DNA of 12,110 bases from assembly GCA_964386635.1 (NCBI GenBank), contig CAYLRO010000060.1:1-12110 (forward strand), written 5' to 3'. Positions 5,870 through 12,110 of the stretch are shown piece after piece. The notes under the pieces were generated by a model. The model saw nothing but the letters and a program-made list of their open reading frames with translations, ran no database searches and had not been told where the DNA came from. The position numbers and the translations under genes were made by a program. How positions within the stretch are numbered: the first letter of the stretch is position 1; every line of letters begins with the position of its first letter. This DNA comes from Sabulitectum sp964386635 (GTDB lineage Bacteria > Fermentibacterota > Fermentibacteria > Fermentibacterales > JCC-6).

Positions 5870-7378
5870 ATGTCAAGAAAAGCAGTAATCTCACCACCGG
5901 TGATCACGCCATCAGAAGTCCCGGCAGGAGCTTTCACCCTGGCAGCAGGGCTGATGGCCAGAGGCGTTGTGGCTCCAATACATGATGTTTCCCTGGGATT
6001 CTTCAACTGGATCTTTCTGGAAAAGGCTCCGGAACTTGGTTTCCCCAACTGTGTTCCTTCTCTCGAATACCTGAGAAACCCACCTTCAGGATTCTATGAT
6101 CCTCACAGGCACAGAAGCGTATGCGGAGTTCTTCAATCAGTTCTAAAAAGGTATTCAGCTTTATTTCCGGGATGGCACATTTCTCTAATGGACAGTGTCC
6201 CGCCTGGAGCGGTTCATTCAACTTCCCATCTCAAAAATACCATGGAGAGCGGAGAAACACCGTTTTCCGAATACCTGAATAACTGGCTGAACAGACAGGC
6301 AGATACATTTGATCATGGCCTGATCAGCCTTGCATACATATCACAGCTCCCTGCAGCTCTGGAAATTGCCTGTCTTCTGAAGAGACAAGGGAAAAAAGTC
6401 AGTGCAGGAGGATCTCTACCCTCTGCTCTGAAAAACACAGGCAGGGGCATACATCTTCTGGAGAATTGTTTTGAAGAGGTTCTTTTTGATGATGGCAGAT
6501 CTCTTCTGGACAGACCGGAACCGCTTCTGAAAGAAATGAGCTGGCCTGTTTTTGCCCTGAACGACAACTACCTGAGTTCCAAACCGGTTCTGCCTTTCCC
6601 TCTCACCACAGGCTGTATCTGGAACAGGTGTCTCTTCTGCCCTGACAGAAGTAAACCGCTTTACAGGGTGCCGGAGGACAACTTAGCCCGTCTTCTCAGG
6701 GATGCACCTTCCAGCCCGGTTGTACATCTGATAGACTCAGCTGTTCCAGTAGCCTCTGTAAAGAATCTTCTTCCTGTTTTCAGTGAAATGACTGAAGGCT
6801 TCTACGGTTTCTTCAGACCAGACGGAGAACTGGTTGAAGAAAATCTCATGCAGTCTTTGAAAGATGCCGGGTGCCTGATGCTGCAGACCGGGGTTGAGAG
6901 CGGCAGCGTGGAAATTCTGAAATTGTACACCAAGGGGTTCTCACCGAAAACCGCCTCAAGCGTGGTGCAGAGCGCTCATGAAGCAGGAATAAGGAATTAC
7001 ATCTACCTTCTTTTCGGTCTTCCCGGTGAAACAGACAATCACAGAAACATGACCCTGAAGCTTGTTCAGAAATTGAACCGGTCAATAGACTACATGAATC
7101 TTTCCGTTTTTAATCTGCCGGAAATCTGCGAACTTGCAGACAGAGCTGAAGAATTCGGTTTGATTCCTGGTGAATATGACAGCTCCTCAGACGTGCTGAG
7201 GTTCTACAGACCCTTCACATGCTCTGACGGAACTGATCCCAGGAACGAGGCAAGGAAGTACCTCAGAGAGGTTTTCAAACCGGACCCGCTGGTTACAAAG
7301 ATACTTCACAACACGCCCAAGTGGTTCAGAGCCGGGCATATGGCACTTATGAGGCAGATTGACGAATCTTCCGGATAA
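5870..7378 (+). CDS. Radical SAM protein with a CX4CX2C cluster motif
   Basis: A 502-residue radical SAM enzyme of unknown substrate. The opening SRKAVISPPVITPSEVPAGAFTLA and a later block around 150-185, ending in KVSAGG, resemble a degenerate B12-binding Rossmann domain with no DxHxxG motif. The cluster motif is GCIWNRCLFC with Cys249, Cys254 and Cys257, giving four residues between the first two cysteines instead of three. Downstream, LMLQTGVESGSVEIL and IYLLFGLPGETDNH match the SAM-barrel strands of oxygen-independent radical SAM proteins. I chose ATG at 5870, four bases after GGAG; TTG at 5861 would add three residues. The gene stands alone on this strand. Its last 32 bases overlap the end of the convergent DUF389 gene. 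It could be a B12-independent methylthiolase or a maturase. Confidence 0.85.
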   Translation: MSRKAVISPPVITPSEVPAGAFTLAAGLMARGVVAPIHDVSLGFFNWIFLEKAPELGFPNCVPSLEYLRNPPSGFYDPHRHRSVCGVLQSVLKRYSALFPGWHISLMDSVPPGAVHSTSHLKNTMESGETPFSEYLNNWLNRQADTFDHGLISLAYISQLPAALEIACLLKRQGKKVSAGGSLPSALKNTGRGIHLLENCFEEVLFDDGRSLLDRPEPLLKEMSWPVFALNDNYLSSKPVLPFPLTTGCIWNRCLFCPDRSKPLYRVPEDNLARLLRDAPSSPVVHLIDSAVPVASVKNLLPVFSEMTEGFYGFFRPDGELVEENLMQSLKDAGCLMLQTGVESGSVEILKLYTKGFSPKTASSVVQSAHEAGIRNYIYLLFGLPGETDNHRNMTLKLVQKLNRSIDYMNLSVFNLPEICELADRAEEFGLIPGEYDSSSDVLRFYRPFTCSDGTDPRNEARKYLREVFKPDPLVTKILHNTPKWFRAGHMALMRQIDESSG

Positions 7379-8207
7379 GAAATACTATCATTCCTGAGAC
7401 CACAATGCAGGCCAGGTTTACAGCGAACAGCTGAATCCCCCCTGACCAGGTCGAGTTACCGTTACCCAGAAGCAGCCCGGCAGTTACCAGAGGAGGCATG
7501 AGAGCAACTGCCACCATTACACCTATCAGAGTAGAGGAAGCTGCAGTGCACAGAGCAATTGCTCCTGCAGCTCCGGAAGCAAGCGCAAGAATAATATCAG
7601 AATACCCGACAACAGTTCTTGCGGTTATTTCAGCAAGGTCTGGATCAACTTTCAGGAAACAGCCCAGCACCGCTGAAAACACAAAAGCGATCAGACTCCG
7701 GAGAACCATTTCCCTGCTGGATACACCCAGAAGCCGCTTGTCAAAGTGAACCAATCCCAGGGAGAGTCCCACGCTGGGACCGAGCAATGGAGCAATTACC
7801 ATGGCTCCTATCAGGATAGTCGCGCTGTTTCGGTACAACCCCGCTGCTGCAACCACAGCGGAAAGAAGAGTAAGTATCCAGGTGGAAGAGTTAGGACTTG
7901 TCATATCCGAAACATCCTGTTTCAATTCATCGATACTGATTGCACCGGATGAAGAATCCTCCGCAGGGATTGATGCCTCAACAGGGAGACAGACAATTCT
8001 TATGTCATCAATTGTATCCTCAAGAGAAGAGCTGAGAGTAGCCGTTACCTTTTCACTGGAAGAGGAGTCAGTGAGTATATGAAGCTGAGAATGGGTTTCC
8101 GACAGCCTTTCCGTCCACATGGATGTAACTTTCAGGCCACTGATTGATGACCTGGCAAGCTCAAGTCTTTCTGTGGGAAGAAACACCTCGATCAGTCTGC
8201 CGGCCAC
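7347..8207 (-). CDS. DUF389 family membrane protein
   Basis: A 286-residue integral membrane protein. Residues 1-105 are a soluble ACT-like or regulatory region. From about 108 there are five or six transmembrane helices. The segment NSATILIGAMVIAPLLGPSVGLSLGL (127-152) is the hallmark of DUF389 (TIGR00341-like). A second copy-like block, ASSTLIGVMVAVALMPPLVTAGLLLG (223-248), suggests an internal repeat. The function of the family is not established; transport has been suggested. Translation starts at GTG 8207, preceded by a very strong GAGGAGGAAGGA. This SD lies inside the last codons (EEEG) of the SGNH gene, and the genes overlap by 16 bases, so expression is coupled. The 3' end overlaps the convergent radical SAM gene by 32 bases. 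Confidence 0.85.
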   Translation of the reverse strand: MAGRLIEVFLPTERLELARSSISGLKVTSMWTERLSETHSQLHILTDSSSSEKVTATLSSSLEDTIDDIRIVCLPVEASIPAEDSSSGAISIDELKQDVSDMTSPNSSTWILTLLSAVVAAAGLYRNSATILIGAMVIAPLLGPSVGLSLGLVHFDKRLLGVSSREMVLRSLIAFVFSAVLGCFLKVDPDLAEITARTVVGYSDIILALASGAAGAIALCTAASSTLIGVMVAVALMPPLVTAGLLLGNGNSTWSGGIQLFAVNLACIVVSGMIVFLIRKIRQSAS

Positions 8208-9685
8208 AATATTCCTTCCTCCTCAAGGTATTCGATAGTGTATTCTGCAACTTTTCTTCCAACGAGATCAGCTCCAGCCTCAGTCATATGCATGGAATCG
8301 TAGAAGTAATCTCTGCTGTGAGGAATCTCCGATGCCAGGTCAAAGACGGCGACTCCCTCTTCGGTGCAGACATCAATAAGATCTTTGTTCAGCGTCTCAA
8401 TCATGAGGAATGATGTAGCAGCTGACATGAGTCTCTCTGTTCCCTGAAACCACCTGGCAGTTTCCCGAATACCTCTCCAGTACTCTGTGTCCTCGAACAG
8501 CAGCGGCTGGGTCAGGAATACAGGTACTATTCCCTGAACCCGGCATTCTTCAATAAGCAGAGTTATTCGTCTGCGGTAGAAATCAGGATCATCAAGAAGT
8601 GCGTGAAGGTCTTCCGGAAGCACATCCTCTTCCTCAGTCAAAGGTTCTTCCCTGAATTCCGGATCAACTGCTGCAGTGATAACAGGTACCCGGTCTATGT
8701 ACACTATCTTGGCCTTGTAAAGCATCTGAAGAATGCTGCTGTTACTGAACATCCACTGTCTGGCACCTGCGTCCGGCAGCCTGTTAACCATTCCACCCTC
8801 TCCGCGAAGAAACGGCCCCATATCGTTCACCCCAACAAGAAACACCAGCACATCAGGTTTCACTTCAGAGATAACCTCTTTCAGAAAAAGCAGATGAGTG
8901 TCTGTGGAATGTCGCGGGATACCTGCGTTCCCTACCCAGACCCATGGTGAAACCGATCTCAGTTCTTCCTGCAGCACGTGAGACCAGGTAAGAGAATCGT
9001 CGAGATAGTAGTTGGCTGTGGTGCTTCCGCCAACAGTAACAATTGTAAGGTACTCATTCCAGTTTTCAGGGGGATCTTCCCCTCTGAAACCCAGGATATT
9101 TGTGGAGAGTACTCCACCAGGGGTAATACCTGGAAGATTCACCTCCAGCTCAGTTCTGGTGCACGGGCGCAAGCCGAATCTGGGGTTGAAGATGTGATTT
9201 GGCATTATCTGATGGAGAGTAATCTCCGCCACTGCAATTACAACCAGCAGCGCTGCAAACATCATTACCCCGCCTGCAAGAACTTTCTTCAGTTCTTTTC
9301 CTGTCCTGGAAAAGATTATGAAACAACCGGGGCTCATGGACAGGATAAATGCTCCGGCAGTAAAGAACCCGCTGAGAAACAGCGGCGAGATTCCAAAGAA
9401 CCAGATGAGCAGAATGACAACAGGCAGAAAGAACAGAACTGCAGGTCCTGTAACTTCAGGCACAGATGAAAACCACCGGACAAGAGGTTCGTTCAGTTTC
9501 CTGAAGCCCAGAGAGACTGCACCGGTAAACAAAACAAACAATGCCACTGCAGCTATCATCAGAGAAAGAGCAGGTGACCACATACCCAGAACTGCTCCAT
9601 GTTCACTCCTGGAGGATACCAGAGCAGGCAGAAGCATCAAAAAGGCAAAGCAGGAAATTCCCGCAATAACTCTAATGCCTCTCAC
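8192..9685 (-). CDS. Membrane-anchored SGNH/GDSL-type hydrolase
   Basis: A 497-residue enzyme. The N-terminal 155 residues contain about five transmembrane helices (roughly 5-22, 38-60, 83-100, 103-125 and 136-155). After that comes an extracytoplasmic catalytic domain with the SGNH blocks: GGSTT with Ser221, Gly/Asn in VGNAG (251-255), GVND with Asn287-Asp288 and DSMH with Asp463 and His466. This supports a Ser-Asp-His esterase or lipase acting on cell-surface substrates, such as O-acetyl groups of glycans or lipids; the specific substrate is unknown. The start codon is GTG at 9685, overlapping the phoH stop in a GTGA, so it is translated by coupling; there is no obvious SD. It is the third gene of the birA-phoH-SGNH-DUF389 operon. 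Confidence 0.85.
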   Translation of the reverse strand: MRGIRVIAGISCFAFLMLLPALVSSRSEHGAVLGMWSPALSLMIAAVALFVLFTGAVSLGFRKLNEPLVRWFSSVPEVTGPAVLFFLPVVILLIWFFGISPLFLSGFFTAGAFILSMSPGCFIIFSRTGKELKKVLAGGVMMFAALLVVIAVAEITLHQIMPNHIFNPRFGLRPCTRTELEVNLPGITPGGVLSTNILGFRGEDPPENWNEYLTIVTVGGSTTANYYLDDSLTWSHVLQEELRSVSPWVWVGNAGIPRHSTDTHLLFLKEVISEVKPDVLVFLVGVNDMGPFLRGEGGMVNRLPDAGARQWMFSNSSILQMLYKAKIVYIDRVPVITAAVDPEFREEPLTEEEDVLPEDLHALLDDPDFYRRRITLLIEECRVQGIVPVFLTQPLLFEDTEYWRGIRETARWFQGTERLMSAATSFLMIETLNKDLIDVCTEEGVAVFDLASEIPHSRDYFYDSMHMTEAGADLVGRKVAEYTIEYLEEEGILWPAD

Positions 9686-11013
9686 AGAATATCACTTGCC
9701 AGTTCTGCCAGCTGGCTTCTCTCGCCCCTGACAAGATTCACATGGGAGTAAATACTCTGTCCGGTCATCCTGCTGACCAGATATGCAAGACCGTTGGATC
9801 TGCTGTCCAGGTAAGGTGTATCAATCTGGTAGATGTCACCTGTGAAAACAAATTTTGTTCCCTCACCTGCCCGAGTGATGATTGTTTTCACCTCATGGGG
9901 AGTGAGGTTCTGAGCTTCATCAACAATGAAGAACACCTTGTTCAGGCTTCTGCCCCTGATATAAGCCAGGGGGGTGATTATCAGTTTCTCGGAATCGACC
10001 ATGTCCTTTACAAGCTCGTACTCCCTGCTGTCTCTGGCATACTTGTTCCGTATAACTGCCAGATTGTCCCAGAGAGGCTGCATGTATGGATCCAGCTTAG
10101 ACTGGATATCTCCAGGAAGGTAACCCATGTCCCTGTTGGACAACGGGACCACCGGCCTTGCCAGATAGATCTGACGGTATCTCTTCCTTAGTTCCAGGGA
10201 AGATGCCAGTGCAAGAAGGGTTTTTCCTGTTCCGGCTTTTCCTGTAAGTGTTACCAGTTGAATGTCGGGGTCCAGCAGAGCATGAAGAGCAAAAGCCTGT
10301 TCCGCATTCCTGGGATCGATCCCGAAGGCCCTTCTTTTCTGCACCCTGTGCAGGTTGTCATCAAAGGGAGAATGGCAGGCAAGAGCACTTCTGCTGCCGT
10401 TTCTGATTATGAAGAACTGGTTGGCAACCGGCTCCCCCTCCAGGGGTATGCTTTCCTGTGTAACTGAATACGGCTGTTCATAGAGAGCTGAAATAGCGTC
10501 TGCGGAAACTCCTTCAACCAGTCTGCTGCCGGTATACAATTTGTCCGGGCAATCGATCTTGTCTGTAACATAATCCTCGGCAGACAGGCCAACTGCAAGG
10601 GCTTTCATTCTTAAGTTAATGTCCTTGCTTATGAGAACCACATTCCGTGAAGGATCCTCATTCTGCAACTCCACAGCAACAGAGATAATCCTGTGATCCG
10701 GAGAATCTTCAGTGAAAACACCCTTCAAGCTGCTGAGACCGTTCTGAGAGTGCAGCACGAGAAGATTCCCCCTGTTCTCACCCAGAGATACCCCTTCTGT
10801 AGGTAATCCTCCTTCAGCAAGAGCATCCAGTTGTCTTATAAACGACCGGGCTGAAAAATTGATGGAATCATTGCCTTTCTTGAATGAATCCAGTTCCTCC
10901 AGTACCGTAATTGGAATCACCACATCATGCTCCTGAAAATGATCGAGACACTGGTGATCATGAAGGACAACATTGGTGTCCAGTACGAAGGTGCTTTTCT
11001 CTCTTCTGGTCAT
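9682..11013 (-). CDS. PIN-PhoH ATPase (YlaK-like)
   Basis: A 443-residue cytoplasmic protein of PIN-PhoH fusion type. Residues about 7-150 form a PIN RNase domain: TFVLDTNVVLHD with Asp12, EE at 39-40 and NVVLISKDINL with Asp131, all expected metal-binding positions. Residues about 232-443 are a PhoH P-loop ATPase: Walker A GKAGTGKT (258-265), Walker B FFIVDEAQ (361-368) and the sensor-like VFTGDIYQID (389-398). Homologous proteins are thought to be RNA helicase-ribonucleases or toxin-like RNases. The ATG at 11013 overlaps the birA stop in an ATGA, with GAAGGA upstream. It is the second gene of the operon. The presence of the whole PIN domain separates it from plain PhoH-like proteins. Confidence 0.9.
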   Translation of the reverse strand: MTRREKSTFVLDTNVVLHDHQCLDHFQEHDVVIPITVLEELDSFKKGNDSINFSARSFIRQLDALAEGGLPTEGVSLGENRGNLLVLHSQNGLSSLKGVFTEDSPDHRIISVAVELQNEDPSRNVVLISKDINLRMKALAVGLSAEDYVTDKIDCPDKLYTGSRLVEGVSADAISALYEQPYSVTQESIPLEGEPVANQFFIIRNGSRSALACHSPFDDNLHRVQKRRAFGIDPRNAEQAFALHALLDPDIQLVTLTGKAGTGKTLLALASSLELRKRYRQIYLARPVVPLSNRDMGYLPGDIQSKLDPYMQPLWDNLAVIRNKYARDSREYELVKDMVDSEKLIITPLAYIRGRSLNKVFFIVDEAQNLTPHEVKTIITRAGEGTKFVFTGDIYQIDTPYLDSRSNGLAYLVSRMTGQSIYSHVNLVRGERSQLAELASDIL

Positions 11014-11765
11014 TTTCTCATGCTTCCTTCGTGAACAGTCAGGAGTTCGCCGGAAACGAATCTTCTTTCCCCGCTGTCCGTTGAGAGTATAAGAGACCCT
11101 GCGTCACTGATACCGATAACCTTTCCAATAACTGTTTCACTGCCAAGTGATATTTTTACCCTTTTTCCTTTGTTCCAGAGCCTTCCGGTAATTGCATCAA
11201 CCCTTCCGGATAAAGGATCTGACTCTCTGTTACTCCACTTTATCTCTAATGCAGAGAGGACCCTTGCCAGTAAATCATGCGGAGAAGGTGCCGGACCTGA
11301 AGAGCACCATGCACCAGCTGGTAGATGATCTCTCCCGGGTACATCCGGCACGGAGGAAAGATTTACTCCAACTCCCAGAATAAACCAGCTTGAGGAAGTG
11401 TTCCCGCATTCAGCAATTATCCCAGCCACTTTCCGCCCTTCAACAATCACATCATTCGGCCATTTCACTGACGGAACAAGTCCGGCATCCTCCAGTATTT
11501 CACACAGGATCAATGCGATAAGCAGAGAAACCCTTGGGGCATACTCTGGAGGAGGTGACGGTTTCAGAAGAATACTTGCATAAAGCCCACCGGGAGGAGA
11601 GGCCCATGTTCGACCCAGTCTTCCCCTTCCGGATGTCTGAGCAGCAGCAATAACGACAGAGAAGTCGGGAAGGACGGAAAGTCTTCCCTTTACCCAGTTC
11701 TGGGTTGAATCAACTGAATCCTCGGTGTGTACCAGCCAACAGCCGGTTTTGTGTGCTTCAGCCAT
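11010..11765 (-). CDS. birA: Biotin--[biotin carboxyl-carrier protein] ligase, no DNA-binding domain
   Basis: A 251-residue enzyme that makes biotinyl-AMP and attaches biotin to a carrier lysine, as needed by acetyl-CoA carboxylase and related carboxylases. The biotin/ATP loop is TSGRGRLGRTW (44-54), followed by KWPNDV (101-106), KVAGIIAE (112-119) and GVGVNL (131-136). The C-terminal domain (about 200-245) is the small SH3-like fold (GKRVKISLG, VIGKVIGISDAGSLIL). There is no N-terminal helix-turn-helix, so it is a group I ligase and not a biotin-operon repressor. The first ATG is 11765, and 11822 (TTG) would add 19 residues, but neither has a clear SD. I prefer 11765, which matches the usual start of group I enzymes. 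The upstream stretch overlaps the tRNA-Lys promoter on the other strand. It is the first gene of the operon. Confidence 0.88.
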   Translation of the reverse strand: MAEAHKTGCWLVHTEDSVDSTQNWVKGRLSVLPDFSVVIAAAQTSGRGRLGRTWASPPGGLYASILLKPSPPPEYAPRVSLLIALILCEILEDAGLVPSVKWPNDVIVEGRKVAGIIAECGNTSSSWFILGVGVNLSSVPDVPGRDHLPAGAWCSSGPAPSPHDLLARVLSALEIKWSNRESDPLSGRVDAITGRLWNKGKRVKISLGSETVIGKVIGISDAGSLILSTDSGERRFVSGELLTVHEGSMRK

Positions 11766-11803
11766 GATTTCAATATATATACTTTCTTCATTCAGGTCAT
11801 CTA

Positions 11804-11833
11804 TTGCATACCTTTTTCTCAAAATAGTATGAT
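11804..11833 (+). promoter_or_regulatory. Probable promoter of the tRNA genes
   Basis: TTGCAT (11804-11809), an 18-base spacer and TATGAT (11828-11833, five of six bases). The stretch after the -10 is GC-rich (AGCCCCTGCGG), as is common in stringently controlled tRNA promoters. It overlaps the 5' end region of birA on the other strand. The -35 is weak. Confidence 0.45.
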
Positions 11834-11849
11834 AGCCCCTGCGGTCGGT

Positions 11850-11925
11850 GAGCCGCTAGCTCAGTTGGTAGAGCATCTGACTTTTAATCAGAGGGTCGGG
11901 GGTTCGAACCCCCCGCGGCTCACCA
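11850..11925 (+). tRNA. tRNA-Lys (UUU)
   Basis: A complete 76-base cloverleaf. The acceptor stem GAGCCGC (11850-11856) pairs with GCGGCTC (11915-11921). The D arm reads GCTCAGTTGGTAGAGC. The anticodon stem TCTGA/TCAGA (11876-11880 and 11888-11892) encloses the loop CTTTTAA, with anticodon TTT at 11883-11885. The T arm has five G-C pairs around TTCGAAC. A discriminator A and an encoded CCA (11923-11925) finish the gene. Confidence 0.97.
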
Positions 11926-11948
11926 GAACGTATTGCAAGTACGGTGTA

Positions 11949-11977
11949 TTGACGATTTGCATCATTGATATTATCGT
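11949..11977 (+). promoter_or_regulatory. Promoter of tRNA-Glu
   Basis: TTGACG (11949-11954), a 17-base spacer and TATCGT (11972-11977). The start would be near 11984, eleven bases before the tRNA. The GC-rich ACCGCTCGC discriminator is typical of tRNA promoters. This would let tRNA-Glu be made independently of tRNA-Lys. Confidence 0.5.
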
Positions 11978-11994
11978 ACCGCTCGCTCTTCAGC

Positions 11995-12069
11995 GACCCC
12001 ATCGTCTAGTGGTTAGGACACTGGCCTTTCACGCCGGCAACACGGGTTCGATCCCCGTTGGGGTCGCCA
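11995..12069 (+). tRNA. tRNA-Glu (UUC)
   Basis: A complete 75-base cloverleaf. The acceptor stem GACCCCA (11995-12001) pairs with TGGGGTC (12059-12065). The anticodon stem CTGGC/GCCGG (one G-T pair) encloses the loop CTTTCAC, with anticodon TTC at 12028-12030. The TCGTCTAGTGG D-arm region resembles other bacterial tRNA-Glu genes. G73 and an encoded CCA (12067-12069) finish the gene. Confidence 0.97.
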
Positions 12070-12077
12070 GAAGAGAC

Positions 12078-12102
12078 AAGCCGCCCGAAGAGGCGGCTTT
12101 TT
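12078..12102 (+). terminator. Intrinsic terminator of the tRNA operon
   Basis: AAGCCGCC (12078-12085) and GGCGGCTT (12092-12099) make a perfect 8-bp stem with a 6-base CGAAGA loop, followed directly by a T-run (12098-12102). It sits nine bases after the tRNA-Glu CCA and is a strong rho-independent terminator. Confidence 0.9.
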
Positions 12103-12110
12103 AGGATCAT

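Noticed and set aside
5872..6048. N-terminal extension of the PAP2-hydrolase frame up to 6048
   Set aside because: It lies fully inside the radical SAM gene on the other strand and has a low-complexity, non-family sequence.
11010..11765. BirA as a biotin-operon repressor
   Set aside because: There is no N-terminal helix-turn-helix domain; only the ligase and C-terminal domains are present.
11727..12104. 125-codon plus-strand frame over the tRNA genes
   Set aside because: It reads through two complete tRNAs and a terminator, so it is not a gene.
1..12110. CRISPR array, insertion sequence, prophage or defence system
   Set aside because: I saw no repeat-spacer units, transposase or integrase motifs, phage genes or terminal repeats; the two tRNAs show no duplicated attachment site.

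Overview
The window looks like a chromosomal segment from an uncultured or little-studied bacterium. Support for a bacterial origin is clear Shine-Dalgarno (SD) sequences before several genes, ATGA and GTGA start/stop overlaps, sigma70-like promoter boxes and bacterial tRNAs with encoded CCA ends. Two radical SAM enzymes fit an anaerobic or microaerophilic lifestyle, but I cannot name the phylum. I see no phage, insertion sequence, CRISPR or defence island; most of the region is housekeeping and cell-envelope genes.

Layout. (1) At 1-131 there is a leftward promoter with clustered repeat half-sites, driving something beyond the left edge. (2) At 132-2347 a B12-binding-type radical SAM enzyme of the HpnP/DUF4070 architecture (minus) is divergent from a TetR/WHG-type repressor (plus). 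Their 89-bp gap holds two nested divergent promoters covered by two near-perfect palindromes, and an 11-base piece of one operator recurs in the left-edge promoter. (3) At 2503-4031 a secreted Asp-box protein (minus) and a small single-span membrane protein (plus) are divergent; both are orphans. (4) At 4046-5727 (or 5871) a PAP2 phosphatase fused to an alpha/beta hydrolase is translationally coupled to a 96-residue protein of unknown function (minus). (5) At 5870-7378 a second radical SAM protein (plus) carries an unusual CX4CX2C cluster motif. (6) At 7347-11765 four overlapping minus-strand genes form a tight operon: biotin protein ligase, PIN-PhoH ATPase, membrane-anchored SGNH hydrolase and DUF389 membrane protein. 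(7) At 11850-12102 there are tRNA-Lys(UUU) and tRNA-Glu(UUC) genes and a strong intrinsic terminator.

The most informative regulatory feature is the TetR operator set, which predicts a small regulon joining the HpnP-like enzyme to an unseen operon on the left. A lipid or envelope theme runs through several loci (HpnP-like enzyme, PAP2-hydrolase fusion, SGNH hydrolase, biotin ligase for carboxylases), but this link is inference. No complete new system is evident here.
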